A DNA stretch of 64,000 nucleotides from Lolium rigidum (GCF_022539505.1 NW_025900018.1:62001-126000); one strand, 5' to 3'. Shown: positions 10,883 through 22,900, counted from the stretch's first letter. The notes: generated by a model from the sequence alone, not told the origin. A program made the numbers and translations.

Positions 10883-12391
10883 TTACGTGATAGTCCCTTT
10901 GTAAAGGGATCTGCGAGGTTTTTGTCTGTTTGAATATGTAACAGTTATTACTCCGAGTTTCACAATTTCCTGACAGATCAAACGTCTCTTCACGTGTCTT
11001 GATGACTTCGTGTTATCCTTAGAATTGTTCACTTTGACAATTACAGCTTGATTGTCACAATTCAAAAGGATTGCCGGAACAGGTTTTTCAACCACGAGCA
11101 AGTCCATCAAGAGCTCACGCAACCATTCCGATTCAACAGTGGTTGTGTCTAAAGCGAGTAAGTTCTGCTTCCATAGTTGACCTCGTCAATATGGTTTGCT
11201 TACAAGATCTCCATGACACTGCGCCACCTCCAAAGGTAAATACATACCCACTTGTGGCGTACGGATCAGCTACATCCGAGATCCAATTCGAATCACTATA
11301 TCCTTCAAGCACAGCTGGGTGCCCCGAATAGTGAATCCCATAACTCATTGTACCACATAGGTAGCGCATGACCCTATCAAGTGCATACCAATGATCGGTA
11401 CCCGGGTTTGACATGAACCTACTCAACTTGCTAACAAGCAAAAGAGATGTCGGGTCTAGTCGCGCTCGCTAAGTACATGAGTGAGCCAACGATCCGAGAA
11501 TATCTCAATTGATCTATGGCAATCCTCCGGTTCTTGCGTAGTGTCACACCGGGATCATAAGGTGTTGAAGAAGGCTTGCTATCAATATAGCCGAACCGGC
11601 TCAAGATCTTCTCAACATAATGGGATTGCGTTAGAGTAATCCCACTCTCGTTCTTAATCAGCTTGATGTTCGTAATCACATCGGCTTCTCCCGGATCTTT
11701 CATATCAAAGCTCTTTGACAAGAAAGACTTGACCTCGTGTATTACTTTCATGTTTGTACCAAAGATCAGAATATCATCCACATACAAACATAGTATAACA
11801 CCTTCGCCCCCACCATGGCGATAGTAAACGCACTTGTCGGCCTCATTGACAACAAAGCCTACGAAGTTAAAGTTCTGTCAAACTTCTCATGCCATTGCTT
11901 AGGTGCTTGTTTCAGGCCATATAAAGATTTCAGCAACTTGCACACCTTTCTTTCTTCACCTTTTACTACGAACCCATCAGGCTGATCCATATAGATTTCC
12001 TCTTCCAACTCTCCATTAAGAAAAGCTGTCTTTACGTCCATTTGATGAACGATAAGACCATAAGAGGCAGCCATGGACAGTAGTACTCGAATGGTGGTAA
12101 GTCTAGCGACAGGTGAATAGGTGTCGAAGTAATCTTCGCCTTCTCTCGTGTGTAGCCTTTAGCTACAAGCCGCACCTTGTACTTCTCAATAGTACCATCA
12201 GGCGTTAGCTTCTTGTTGAACATCCATTTGCAACCCACATGATTGCATCCATGGGGTCGTTTTGATAGCTCACATGTTCCATTAGAAAGAATCGAGTCCA
12301 TCTCATTATGGACAGCTTCTTTCCGATCATCCGCATCCGGAGATGCATATGCCTCTGCAATGGACGTGGGAGTATCATCCACAAGGTACAC
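10883..12391 (-). pseudogene. copia reverse transcriptase and RNase H, frameshifted
   Basis: From right to left: 12391-12032 starts the RT domain (EAVHNEMDSI, GCKWMFNKK, YKVRLVAKGYT), 12074-11859 continues it (VHQMDVKTAFLNGELEEEIYM, LYGLKQAPKQW), 11787-11431 has the catalytic YVDDILIFG and the end of RT, 11441-11133 holds the RNase H part ([31 protein letters not shown]), and 11122-10883 the terminal part (NCDNQAVIVKVNNSKDN). Frame breaks occur near 12150, 11865, 11435 and 11150. At 11150 and 11435 the break coincides with a base added to a CAG/CTG-like trinucleotide. Confidence 0.85.
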
Positions 12392-12539
12392 AATGAAATC
12401 ATCACCAAAGGATTTTTCAATCCTTCGTCTCTTGCTCCGTTTAGGAGCTTCATTGTCATCCTTCTCGGTAACATTCTCATGTGATTGTTCAAAATACTCA
12501 TTAGATGTACTAGACTCGGGAATTATCTCGGTAGAAATT

Positions 12540-13334
12540 CTAGCGAGTGCTATGCATATCTTTCATAGGAAACATATTCTCAAAAAATGTTGCATCACGA
12601 GATTCCATAATAGTATCAACATGCATATCGGGTACCTCGGATTGAACTACTAAAAATCTATATCCTACACTCCGAGGAGCATAACCTAGAAAGATACAAT
12701 CCACTGTCTTTGGTCCAAGTTTGCGCTTCTTAGTAATTGGAATATTGACTTTCGCCAAACATCCCCATGTGCGCAAATACGAAAGTGATGGTTTTCTCCC
12801 AGTCCACTCCTCGTAAGGGGTTTTATCTTTATTCTTGTTAGGAACTCTATTCAGGACATGACATGTAGTCAGCAAAGCCTCCCCCACCATGCCTTTGATA
12901 AACCAGCGAGTGGCTAACATGGAATTCACCAAGTCGGTCGACGTGCGGTTTTTCCTCTCGGCAACCCCGTTTGATTGGGGTGAATAGGGAGGCGTCCTCT
13001 CATGAATAATGCCATGTTCCTCACAGAATTCATCAAAGATTTTAGGAAAATATTCGCCACCACGATCCGACCTAAGACGCTTGATCTTTCTCTCTAGTTG
13101 ATTTTCAACTTCGGCCTTATAAATTTTAAAGTAGTCTAAAGCTTCATCTTTAGTTCGCAACAAATAAACATAGCAAAATCTAGTCGCATCATCAATCAAT
13201 GTCATGAAATATCTCTTTCCACCTTTTGTCAACACACCATTCATCTCGCATAGATCGGAATGTATGAGTTCTAGAGGTGCCAAGTTTCTCTCCTCGGCCG
13301 CCTTATGGGGCTTCCGAGGTTGCTTTGATTGCAC
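12540..13334 (-). CDS. copia integrase core (264 aa open frame)
   Basis: An intact 264-codon frame on the minus strand with the integrase core: LIHSDLCEMNG (first catalytic Asp), FMTLIDDATRFCYVYLL, LRSDRGGEYF (second Asp), PPYSPQSNGVAERKNRT (catalytic Glu region), then the C-terminal GKT-like CIFLGYAP block. The GAG-pre-integrase segment (WHSRLCHINF) is upstream in another frame at about 13533-13348. It acts in inserting element cDNA. It is the best preserved part of this copy. Confidence 0.85.
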   Translation of the reverse strand: MQSKQPRKPHKAAEERNLAPLELIHSDLCEMNGVLTKGGKRYFMTLIDDATRFCYVYLLRTKDEALDYFKIYKAEVENQLERKIKRLRSDRGGEYFPKIFDEFCEEHGIIHERTPPYSPQSNGVAERKNRTSTDLVNSMLATRWFIKGMVGEALLTTCHVLNRVPNKNKDKTPYEEWTGRKPSLSYLRTWGCLAKVNIPITKKRKLGPKTVDCIFLGYAPRSVGYRFLVVQSEVPDMHVDTIMESRDATFFENMFPMKDMHSTR

Positions 13335-13599
13335 ACAACTATGGCACTTAGAACCTTTGGCAATGGTGAATTTCGGAATTAAACTTAAACTCGGATAGCC
13401 GAGACATTAAACCAAAATTAATGTGACATAAACGAGAATGCCAAACACCGGTATCATCACTAACATTGCCACAAATATGGTTCACGGACTTATTACTGAA
13501 ATCGAAAGCGAAAAGCGGAACAAGCCTCCGCACTCATAGCCTTTACCAATAAATTGTCCAAACTTGGAAACAACTACTTTATTCGACTCTAAAACAACC

Positions 13600-13913
13600 T
13601 TAAACCCATCTCTCGCATAGAAGGGAGCCGCTAACGAGATTCTTGTTCATAGTAGGGACATGCTGCACGTTCCTCAGCCGCACGATCTTCCCCGAAGTGA
13701 ACTTCGGATCTACCGTGCCAACACCACGAACGAAGCATGTGACCCATTCCCCATCAAGACGGAAGAATCCCGGGCGACCTGGTAAGAAGTGAACATGGAT
13801 ATGTCGGCACACACATGAACATTAGCACCCGTATCAATCCACCAACATGGAGATTGAAATACCGAAAGAACAAGAAAGAGATTACCGTACCCATCAGCAT
13901 TTCTAGCGGTCAC
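13600..13913 (-). pseudogene. copia aspartic protease region
   Basis: The minus strand encodes [13 protein letters not shown] with the catalytic DTGA motif, then a GNGSHASF...[12 protein letters not shown]...LRNVQHVP stretch, split between two frames (13913-13710 and 13812-13600). Confidence 0.75.
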
Positions 13914-13929
13914 CGTGTTGACTTGCCTC

Positions 13930-14724
13930 CCTTTTTCTTGCGGTCTGCCCTCTCCGGACGGTCCTTAGAAAAGTGGCCAGCCTCTCCACGAGTAAAGCAG
14001 CTCGGATCTGCTTTGTTTATCATCTTCTTCTTCTTGAAGGTTGTAGTCTTCATAGGCTTATTGAAGGAGGGCTTGTTATTCCCTTTGTTCTTGCTGTAGG
14101 GTTTCTTCGCACCATGTTGGCGCTAGATCGACCCTCTCCTTTCTCGGTATTATCCTTAGCCCGAGCTTTCTCCTCAACATCAAGAGACGCTATCGGATTT
14201 TCAACCGATATCTCCTGTCTCTTGTGTTTGAGGGTTGTGGCAAAGTTCCTCCATGAAGGGGGCAACTTAGCGATGATGCATCCAGCCACAAACTTGTCAG
14301 GTAAGGCACACTTAAGGAGTTCAAGCTCTTTCGCAATGCACTGTATCTCATGAGCTTGTTCGACTACGTAACGGTTGTTAACCATCCCGATGTCATGGAA
14401 GCTCTCCATGATGTACAGTTCATCGCTCGCATCGGTTGCACCGAACTTAGCATTCGAGTGCATCCCGGAGCTCTTTACCATCCGTTAAGTGCATGTACAC
14501 ATCACACGGACGATCGGCAAGAATACTTAGAACGCATCCGACGAAGAGAGTATTGTTTTCCTTGAACTTGTTCCGATCTTGGTCAGATATAGTTCCTTCG
14601 GGTAAACCATCGGTAACTTCGAACACTTTCGGATGAGTAAGCCGAGCATGGCCTTATACTGCCACCTCTTAAAGTGCACACCGGTAAACTTATCCGGCCT
14701 CGGTGCATCGGAAAAACCAGCCAT
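13930..14724 (-). pseudogene. copia gag, frameshifted, degenerate zinc knuckle
   Basis: The start is ATG at 14724 (MAGFSDAPRPDKFTGVHFKRW), followed by a frame break near 14530 and another near 14445, then 14481-14050 with AKFGATDASDELYIMESF, HEIQCIAKELELLKCALPDKFVAGCII and LPPSWRNFATTLKHKR. The following zinc knuckle reads CFTRGEAGHFSKDR: the second and fourth Cys of a CCHC knuckle are Arg here, so RNA binding would be lost. Confidence 0.75.
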
Positions 14725-14763
14725 TGTTAACTCGGGAAATTGCCTACGATTAGGTTTTTGGAT

Positions 14764-15834
14764 TGTTGGATAATTAGGCACAATTTCCATGATTAATTCC
14801 AGAATATTAAGCATGACGACGAGTAACTACTAACATGTGAAACTCGAACATACTAGATGTAGTGATCAACATGAACAGTAGCATAGCAAACGAGTACAAC
14901 ATCCATCGCTAAACGGATCGAGATATGTCGCACGTACCGATCCGGTGGAGGTGGCGGTGGAGGTGTAGCAGATGATGTCGCAGCGAGTAACGTTGTTGAT
15001 GACAACGTTGTTGACGACGGGTCGAAGTAGACGGCGTTGAAGACGACGGTAGGCAGCACCGCCCGACTTGGACGGAAGGCGACCCGTGATGAAGAGCTTG
15101 AGCGGTCGCGCGAGCGCTTCCCAAAACCTACTCGCCCTCTCCCGTACGGGATCGCAAGGACGAGTGGTTCCGGAGACTCGCTCTCCCGTTCGCCGATGCA
15201 CGTCGGCTCGCGGGATGGAGTAGGCTACGATGGCGGCGCAACCGGAGAGAGGTGGAAACCCTAACTCGTGTATTGGATGTGTTTCGCGGTAGCCGGGCGA
15301 GGAGATTATATAGGCTCGGGAAACCCTAGGCAACGTGGGCCACGCCCACGTCGCACGAACGTTTTTGAGTCGGTTACAGATAGCCCACGATCCGGGAGCG
15401 ACCCGAACCGACTAACTGCGACGCGTCCGTCTAGGACTCTGTTCGTTTTCCTGAGCTGCAAAAAATAAGGAAAGTCTCGGCTCGAGGCTCAATCCACTCA
15501 CCACTCACCACGAGCGCGGCGCGCGTCGTGACGTGACGTGACGTGTCGTGTCGAGTCGAGTCGAGTCGAGACGAGACGAGCGAGGAGGAGGAGCGCGCGT
15601 GTAGCACTCCTATTCTCACTCACTTACTAGTGGTGGAACAACCCACCTTATAAGGTGGTCTAACTTCCTCCCAACTTTCCATGTGGACTAAACTTCCCAC
15701 CTCTTGCCACTCCCTAGTGAGCTGCCACCAACTTGGGCTCAAACTCACAAGGCTGCCACTATGTGGGCTTTGAGATTTATAGGAAAAACTGAAATCTAAT
15801 TTGGGCCACTAAAAGTGGGCCCAATATTTCAACA
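14764..15834 (-). repeat. 5' LTR of the copia element
   Basis: 1071 bp, partner of 9222-10280 with the same ends, followed by the right ATACT duplication. Plus-strand blocks such as the gagtcgagtcgagt run near 15550 differ in copy number from the left LTR. Confidence 0.95.
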
Positions 15835-15839
15835 ATACT

Positions 15840-17565
15840 CTCATTGAAAAATATGTGATGATGTGTTGTGTTAGTGCTACTCCTATGATTTCTAAATGGA
15901 GGCCGAGCAAACCACGTGCCATTCGTGGCGGCTATCTTGATCTGAGCAGAGGCCAAGTAAGGACAGCGAGTGGTCTCCGTTTAGAAGTCTAGTGCAATGT
16001 TCTATAGTCTCTGTTCAGCCGAAAAGTAAGAACAAAATCTGCTTACAATAAGCTCCTAGGGTCCTAGCAATAGGTCGAGATCCATGGTATGTCGACGGCG
16101 TTGCCGTCGCCTCGCTTCGCTCGAGGGGTCATTTCGCCGTGCCTACCGGAGGTGAGTGGACGGAGATACTGTGATGGATCCCACTGGCGTGCTTTCTCTG
16201 CCAGGGACCGACCGTATCTGATCGGGACGGGCCACCATTCCTTTTTTTTTTGGGTGCGGATTCTGCCCTCGTGGGCCTGTAAGCCTGAACAAGTGACCTT
16301 TCACTGCGCTTCTCGTACGTGGGCCTTGTCGAGACGGCCGGGTAGGCCAATTTCACCTCTTTTTTCGTGCATATTCACCTGTGACTGTGACTGTAGCCTC
16401 TTCACCCGTGTCGTTACGACATTGCTTTCACCCTCGACCGCGACGCAACGGTCGCATCGCATGTGAGGGATCTTGGAGAAAAACATGGAGGCACTGAAGT
16501 CGTCACCATGCGCAATTGTCACTTGTGATTTCAGGGGATGCACAACAGACAGCACGAGGCGTCTTATCCTGACCAAACAAGAGCACTGCAAACTTGGGAC
16601 TCTCCCGAGTACGTACGCGCGCGCGCATCGGATTTGATCTATGAAGAGCTAGCTAGCCGGCCGTTGAGCCGTCGTATCCCCTGGCCCGTGATCGAAATGC
16701 ATACGTGCGGAGCACCGCGACCTCCTCTACATGGTCCAGTCAGCACCAGCAGCAGCAGCCTCACGCAAATCCTCTTCGTCTTCTAGCTTGGCTGAGCTCC
16801 TCTCCTCGTCACGAAAGTTGCAGGCAGCAGCAGACCGTTCTATTGTCTCTTCTTGTTTTCTGGAGATTTACTCATTTACAAAATTTTGACAATCCATCTC
16901 AGCCAGATCGAGCATGCATGATTGCACATTGCAATTTTTCAGCAGCATCTAGTAAGGTTTATGTGCAGGGGTTTCCAACTCTGAACCGTGTCTAATACGT
17001 ATTTTCTACTTCGCGGCCGCAGTAAGGTATGGAACCTGAGGACGACATTGAGTCAGGCAAGTCAATCGCCACCCAATACCGTGCAGGCGAGGCGACGACA
17101 GTCCTCTAGCCATGACACCAATGACACTGGAAATTCAGGTACCTGTACCTCCCCATGTATCCGGGTGATGTGATTCTGTATTGCATGGCCGGCCGCTGAG
17201 ACGTCCCGTCAGATGTCCCAAAATGCTCGCGTACGTGCGAAGCACTCGTCTATATGGTCCAGTACAGTAACAGGTACTGCCAAGTCGCAAATCCTTCCGT
17301 CTTGTAGCTTATTAGCTGACTAGATGAGCCCCGTGTTTGGCAAGTTGCAGCACCGTGGTGACCCTGACCTGTACTGTACCAGGGGCCAATGCGCACTGTC
17401 GGTTCTCGACGGGATAAGCCATTAGCCATGACACAACGGTAGTGCGAGCTCCATCCAAAGAAGAGCAGTTACTGTCCAGTGAAGCGAGCAGCTACAGCAG
17501 GTCGTGGTGTTACCGTACGTGAGAGTTGCGCAGCCTCATATGCTCAGATTATTCTGTCTTGCTAA
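15840..17565. other. intergenic sequence, weak local duplication
   Basis: No gene recognised. Two stretches at about 16690-16790 and 17225-17330 share words in order (cgtacgtgcg, atggtccagt, cgcaaatcctt, gtcttctagctt/gtcttgtagctt), which suggests an old tandem duplication of about 530 bp. Confidence 0.35.
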
Positions 17566-17568
17566 TAA

Positions 17569-18411
17569 GAGCAGCTCCACCGGAGCGTCCCATAACGGCC
17601 CTGATAGCCATCACACCGGTGTGCCCCAAACGACACTGGCTAGTTTTCGAGCTCAATAAAAGCGTCGATAACCCCGTACCGGCCTCTGGCCAAGGGCACA
17701 AATTGGACGCGCCGGCGCCTCGCGGCACGATGGTTTTTGCGGGTGGGTGGGGGGGCGCCTTGTCAGCGAGAGGGCACGGCGGTTCCCATCGGAAACGACG
17801 CGGGGAGGTTGGTCGTCCGCGTTAATGGCCTCCCGTGTGGAAACCCAAACGGCGACTGGCCACGTGGCGTCCACCTACCTTACTCACGCCCCTTCAATGC
17901 GCATCCGCCGTCTTCGTTAAAAGCACACCGGCGTGCACACTTCTCTCCGTTCCCTGCCTTCCAACCCTAGCCGCCGCCGTCCAACTGCCGCGCAAACCTC
18001 CCACGCACCCACCAACGATGACGCACAATGACGAGGCCGGCGGCAGCGGCGGCGGCGTGCTCCGCTCGTTGCAGCTCAGCCTCGACGAGGCTGATCTACT
18101 GTACTGGCACCGCATCCCCGTGCCTGTGCAGTACAAACTGCCGCACGGCTGGCATGTCTCCAACGCCGGCTTCGTCGTGCAACCGCCGCCACCGGCAGGA
18201 GCACAGACGCGAGCCCTCAGTTAAATTTGTACAAATTTCGTTCGAACTTCGTATAAATATCGTTTTCAAAAATTAATTTAACTTTCTAAATCTATCGGGG
18301 CCGCCGATGTGGGAGCAGCATTCCCAAATAAAGGATGATCTGCCGGTGTCCCCATACGGTAGTGCCGGTGTCCCTGCCGGCCCCTACTTGGAAGCCGCCG
18401 TGGAGATGCTC
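17569..18411. mobile_element. PIF/Harbinger element with TAA duplication and short ORF
   Basis: The left end gagcagctccaccgg is inverted-repeat related to the right end ccgtggagatgctc, and TAA flanks both (17566-17568, 18412-18414), the 3-base TWA-type duplication of PIF/Harbinger transposons. At 843 bp it has no transposase. A 68-codon frame (18018-18224) is its only notable coding content. Confidence 0.75.
18018..18224 (+). CDS. short ORF inside Harbinger element, unknown function
   Basis: 68 codons from ATG 18018 to TAA 18222. A Gly-rich start is followed by SLQLSLDEADLLYWHRIPVP and YKLPHGWHVSNAGFVVQPPPP. I recall wheat hypothetical proteins with a similar 'LP.W.LN.AG..V.PPP' block that are carried by Harbinger elements, and whose C-terminus resembles the tail at 5682-5770. 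No enzyme motif is visible. It may be a truncated member of that TE-borne family. Confidence 0.4.
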   Translation: MTHNDEAGGSGGGVLRSLQLSLDEADLLYWHRIPVPVQYKLPHGWHVSNAGFVVQPPPPAGAQTRALS

Positions 18412-18414
18412 TAA

Positions 18415-19257
18415 ATACCCACTCGATCTAGGAGTTCTGCGTTTCGACGCAAACTCGAAATATTTTTGCCGTCATTTCTAGTTTTCATTTTTTTTTTGGG
18501 AGATATTGGGGAGCGCCAGGGAATACGGCCCTCGGTAGCAGAAATGTCCACATTGTTTTTTGAGAACTAAATTGGCTACACTTTCTATATAGCATCGCAG
18601 CGCAGCCGCCAGCCCGTTGCGCGCCTCAGGCCGAGGAAGACAGAAACGTGAAAGCCCGTATCCGTTTCAGGGCCACGGTTGATGAGGCTAGCATGGGATG
18701 AAGCAAAGCCGACTCTGCTAGGCCGCGGCCCAGGATCAGGTAGTATCTCTTTATCTCTTTGTTTCTTTTTTTTCAGTTTTTTTTTCAGTTTTTTGAAATC
18801 TGATTATTTCTGAAAAATAAAATTTAAACATATCGGAACATTTCAAAGATGCAAACATTTTTTTAACGTGAACATTTTTCAAAAAATTAACATTTTTCCA
18901 AATTTGAACAATTTTAAAAAATGAATATTTTTAATTTTGGAAATGTTAAAAAATTGAACGATTTATATCTGCAATTTTTGCATATTTCTTGAATTTGAAG
19001 GTTTCCAAACTTGATTTTTTTAATTTAAACCTTTTAAAATCTTCACCTTTTCTCAAAATTAATATTTTTTATATCTTGACATTTTTCAAATCTAAAAAAA
19101 CAGAAAATGAGACAGAAAAAAAAAAGAATCATGATTTTAAAAAAATGAATAAAACGCCCTGCGCCTAAGTGTGCTTGTCGACCTGCGACTCTGCTCTGCC
19201 ATGACCAAAAAAAACAAGAGAAAAACACAACGGCTAGGTTTTGGGATCGACAACACT
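18415..19257. other. AT-rich low-complexity stretch
   Basis: 18760-19110 repeats degenerate words such as gaacatttttcaaaaaatt. No gene. Confidence 0.5.
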
Positions 19258-19977
19258 TTGGGAAAGTTTACCACATTGGACCAAGTGAGCCAAGGAGTTG
19301 ACAAGGAGCAGATATGACCAAAATTAACAAAAGTAACGTGGCGGGCGGCACGGTGGCCAACTACCATGTGACACATTCTGCCACGGGGCCAGCGGCAAGG
19401 CCTACCACAATCGCCTCAAGTGGCACCTCATCGGTCTCGGATGGACGTTAGCAAGTAACGAGAAGTGGGTCATGCTGCCGCCGTCCGAGGAGGTATGATG
19501 ACATGAAACGATGGTGATGGCATGTCCTCGCATGTTCCCAACACAACCTAATAGATGGACGGGAGAGGGAGATTTTTTTTTTGATTTCTTGATTTTTTAA
19601 CAACAGCTTGAGTAAAGGAGAGAATAAACACAATTGGAATTTTGTGATTAGTAGTATACCTGGGTGAGGACGCCAAAGCAGCAGGCCGCAACGAGGGTAT
19701 CGTGAGTACGTCAACTGTGGTGGCGCTGCCTGGGGAGGAGGCCGACGCGTCGGAGGGGCGCACGGGTTGAGGAGCTCCATAAGGAGCACCAGGGGCGGCT
19801 CCTTAGTCGGCGACGATGGCGCGGAAGAACTTCCGGAAGAAAGGCTCAGTGTGGCGAGATTGCAGTGGTGCGGAGGCACGAGATAGCCCTCCACGCTGAA
19901 TGACATACCGCCTGGACCAGCTGCAGCACATTATGCGTCATCATACCGCCTCGGCCGGTGGCGACATGGCCCACTTC

Positions 19978-22900
19978 TGTGGCACCCCCGGGATCAGGGT
20001 TAGACAAATACCAGATCTTCGTCTGACATAAGCCTAACCTAGGGCTCGAGAGACTACAGTGAGAGAATCGGTAACACAACAGTGACTCTACGACTCAAAG
20101 AGGTAATACAAGCTCATAACTGAGCGAAGAACCAAAGCATTACAAGCAGAGGTCAACGACCCGACATACATCAATCAACGGAAGCAAAGTTATGCTATTA
20201 GACATAGCCAGATAGCAAAAGGCCTAAGAGGCCAGGAGCATAACGGCGACGTCCCAGCCCATAGATTCCAGGCTGCCACCTGGGAACCCCAAGCTACTCG
20301 TCGATGTCGACCTAGAAACCACCATCTGTTGGAACGACTTCATCTGAAATAAGAGCATGCAAAGCTGAGTACAGGGACTCAGCAAGATTTAGTACAACCT
20401 TTTAGCAAAGCGGGTATGCGGGCTTTCTGTGGAGCTTCTTTTGCGTAAAGCCAGTTTTCCTTTATTAAACAAGAGGGGGAAGAAGCTCGACTACTCAGAA
20501 CCTTTAAAAATGGATAAGAGAGCGATATCCCTAGCTCTACTGATCATCATATTGTATCCACCAATCTTCATCATCTCGAACCACTATCCTCGGATTACCC
20601 CCTCAACACCCGGAGAAGGTATCCGTAAACACACATTGTTTCCAAGTTTTACGATCAGGTTAAAGTTCTCTATGATCTCCACGTCCGTTCCCAAGTCGTC
20701 CGTAACCGTGGACACGGCTTTTCGAAAAGATTTAACCCTGCAGGGGTGCACAACTTTACCCACACGTGCCAACCGATTCTTAGTGCCAGAACATTAGCTC
20801 TCTTCCTTGGAGAGCCGGCAGAGAGTGGTTGACCACGACCTTTACCTTGCTGTCGCCGCCGAGACCATGAGTCACGCGCTAAGGATTATTCCGCCGTAAC
20901 GGGTCAAGTCCCGAAGTCGGTCCTTAACGATGTGAGCCGAGGTGGGTTTCCCCGGAGGCCGCAACCCCCGACCACCACGACCACGCTTACCCGCTCGTTA
21001 TGTACCTTTAACCCCCAAGCAAAATGCAATGCATATGACCAGGTAACGCGCAAACTATGTGACTCATGGAATCTACTAGGCAAGTTAGTGAGTCGAGAGG
21101 GTACCATAATAGGGCCTCGTGTGGTTGTACGCTCGGTCTTGGTTCAAGAGGCGAGAACTCGGTTCCTAGGGTCGGCAGAAACGAAACAACCCACCACATC
21201 CCAATGTGGCCTCTCGTCTGAGCCTTTAATCATGTTTAACAACATCTCTACACTTACCACGTCAACTCTGTCATGCTAGATTCATTTCATTGTATGGCTC
21301 CGGTCCGAAGACCGGAGTAGTAGCGTAACAAACTAAGCATGGCTAAGCATAAAGAGATAAAGGCTCTAGCGACGCACACATGCTCAACCTAGTTATGCTA
21401 GGAGCGATGGATTAGGTATTTGAGGCTACAAGGGTGGAACATGCAATAGATAGGGTAACTCTACCTATCGATAAAAGACAGTTGAATCGTGTGCAATATG
21501 TAGGAACCAGAAGTAAAAGCATTTCAAAAACATATATGAACCAGGCTAGGGCTTGCCTTTTTCCCTGACAAACTGAAGGGGATCTTCGATACATGCTTGA
21601 CTTGTTCGTCGGTGGACAATATTGATCTTCGGTGTTGTCGTCCTTCATCATCTTGGGCACGTGTTCTATCGATCGCGAAGAACAAATACCGGAAAGGTAG
21701 AAGAACAATCAACACGTGGCATCGATGCAATGCGCATTCAAAGATGATGACATGACATGTTAATTAGGTACTAGAGCTAACCCTAAGACATGATTGTCAA
21801 ATTAAATGGAATTCGAATGCATGAAACATTGCATTTCGATGACTTCCATAAAGTGGTGTTTCGTTATTCTAACAAAATTGTTAATTGAAGTTGTTCAAAA
21901 ATGCATGATGAAAGCTTAGATGGATAGGTTTCACTTTTCCGGTCATTTTGACATATTATACTCCTTTTTCTGAATTAAAATGAATTACTTATGAATTAAG
22001 CAAGAATTAAACATTTTCTGAAAATTAGAAAAAGGAATTGTGACGTGGGCATGACGTCATGATGACGTCAGCCACGCCATGAGCTCCCTGTGGAGCTCGG
22101 CCGGATTTCAATCCGCCGATTCGGAGGGCGATAGGGGCGTGCACTAGGGGGAAAAGGGCCAGCTCGACGCGGGGAACCTTTGGGTGGCGGCGCCGCCCGC
22201 GAATGGTCGCCGGAGCGACCACGGCGGCGATGGCCGGCGGCCGAGCTCGCAGATGCTCGTCGCGGGGGCGGACCGCAGCGAGAGGGAGGAAACGGAGGGG
22301 ACCGGGAGGTTCCCCAGCTCACCGGCAGCGCGTGGAGGTCGACGGCGTCGCCGGAGGTGGCCGGGAACGCCGGCGAGAGGCGGTGGCCGGCGGCTCGGTG
22401 CTCCGGTCGATTTGGCCGATTCCGGCCCCGTCGGCGTGCGCCGGGCTGGCGGAGGAGGAAGGGGGCGTCGAGGCGGAGCTGTTGGCGGCGGCGGCTTGGC
22501 GCGGGGAGGTCGGGAAGGGCGGCGACGGCGAGGTCTGGCCGGGGCTAGGGTTTGGCCTCCTGTGCATAGAGAGAGAGAGAGGAAGGAGGGCGCCAGGGGG
22601 AAGTGAGGTCGGGAGGGAGGGAGGCGTGCAGGAGGCTCTCCAGGACGTCGTCCTCATCCGCGGGGCGAGCAGGAGGTGGCCGTGCAGGGCGCTTGGGCGC
22701 GGCCACGCAGGTGCCTGCGTGTGAGGAAGAAGAGGACAAGGGCAAATTTACCCTTAACCCCCTGGTTTTCTTGTTATTTTTCTCTGAGATAACAACATGA
22801 CAGAATTTGATAATTTTAGGGTATTTTGAGCCCATATTTTGAGGGGGTTTTTGCACAAAATTTTGTTAGAGCAAAATACAACATTTGCAACTTTGTTTCA

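Larger units (their letters stand above)
9222..15834 (-). mobile_element. Ty1/copia retrotransposon with two LTRs and target duplication
   Basis: Near-identical LTRs at 9222-10280 and 14764-15834 enclose gag, protease, integrase, reverse transcriptase and RNase H in copia order, all on the minus strand. The 5-base duplication ATACT flanks both ends (9217-9221 and 15835-15839), so both ends are exact. A polypurine tract (ggtggggga on the minus strand) abuts the 3' LTR at 10280. No tRNA-iMet primer site (tggtatcagagc) follows the 5' LTR; gag starts only 40 bp from it. Coding frames are broken at several places, so this copy is not autonomous. Confidence 0.95.

Noticed and set aside
18760..19110. 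Possible matrix-attachment or origin-like AT-rich region
   Set aside because: Low-complexity AT sequence is common near grass transposons; nothing specific supports a function.
22180..22724. Overlapping ORFs of 112-173 aa on both strands in the GC-rich LTR block (also 28674-29394)
   Set aside because: Open in several frames at once, Arg/Gly/Pro-rich, not conserved in frame between the two LTR copies, which differ by indels; composition explains them.
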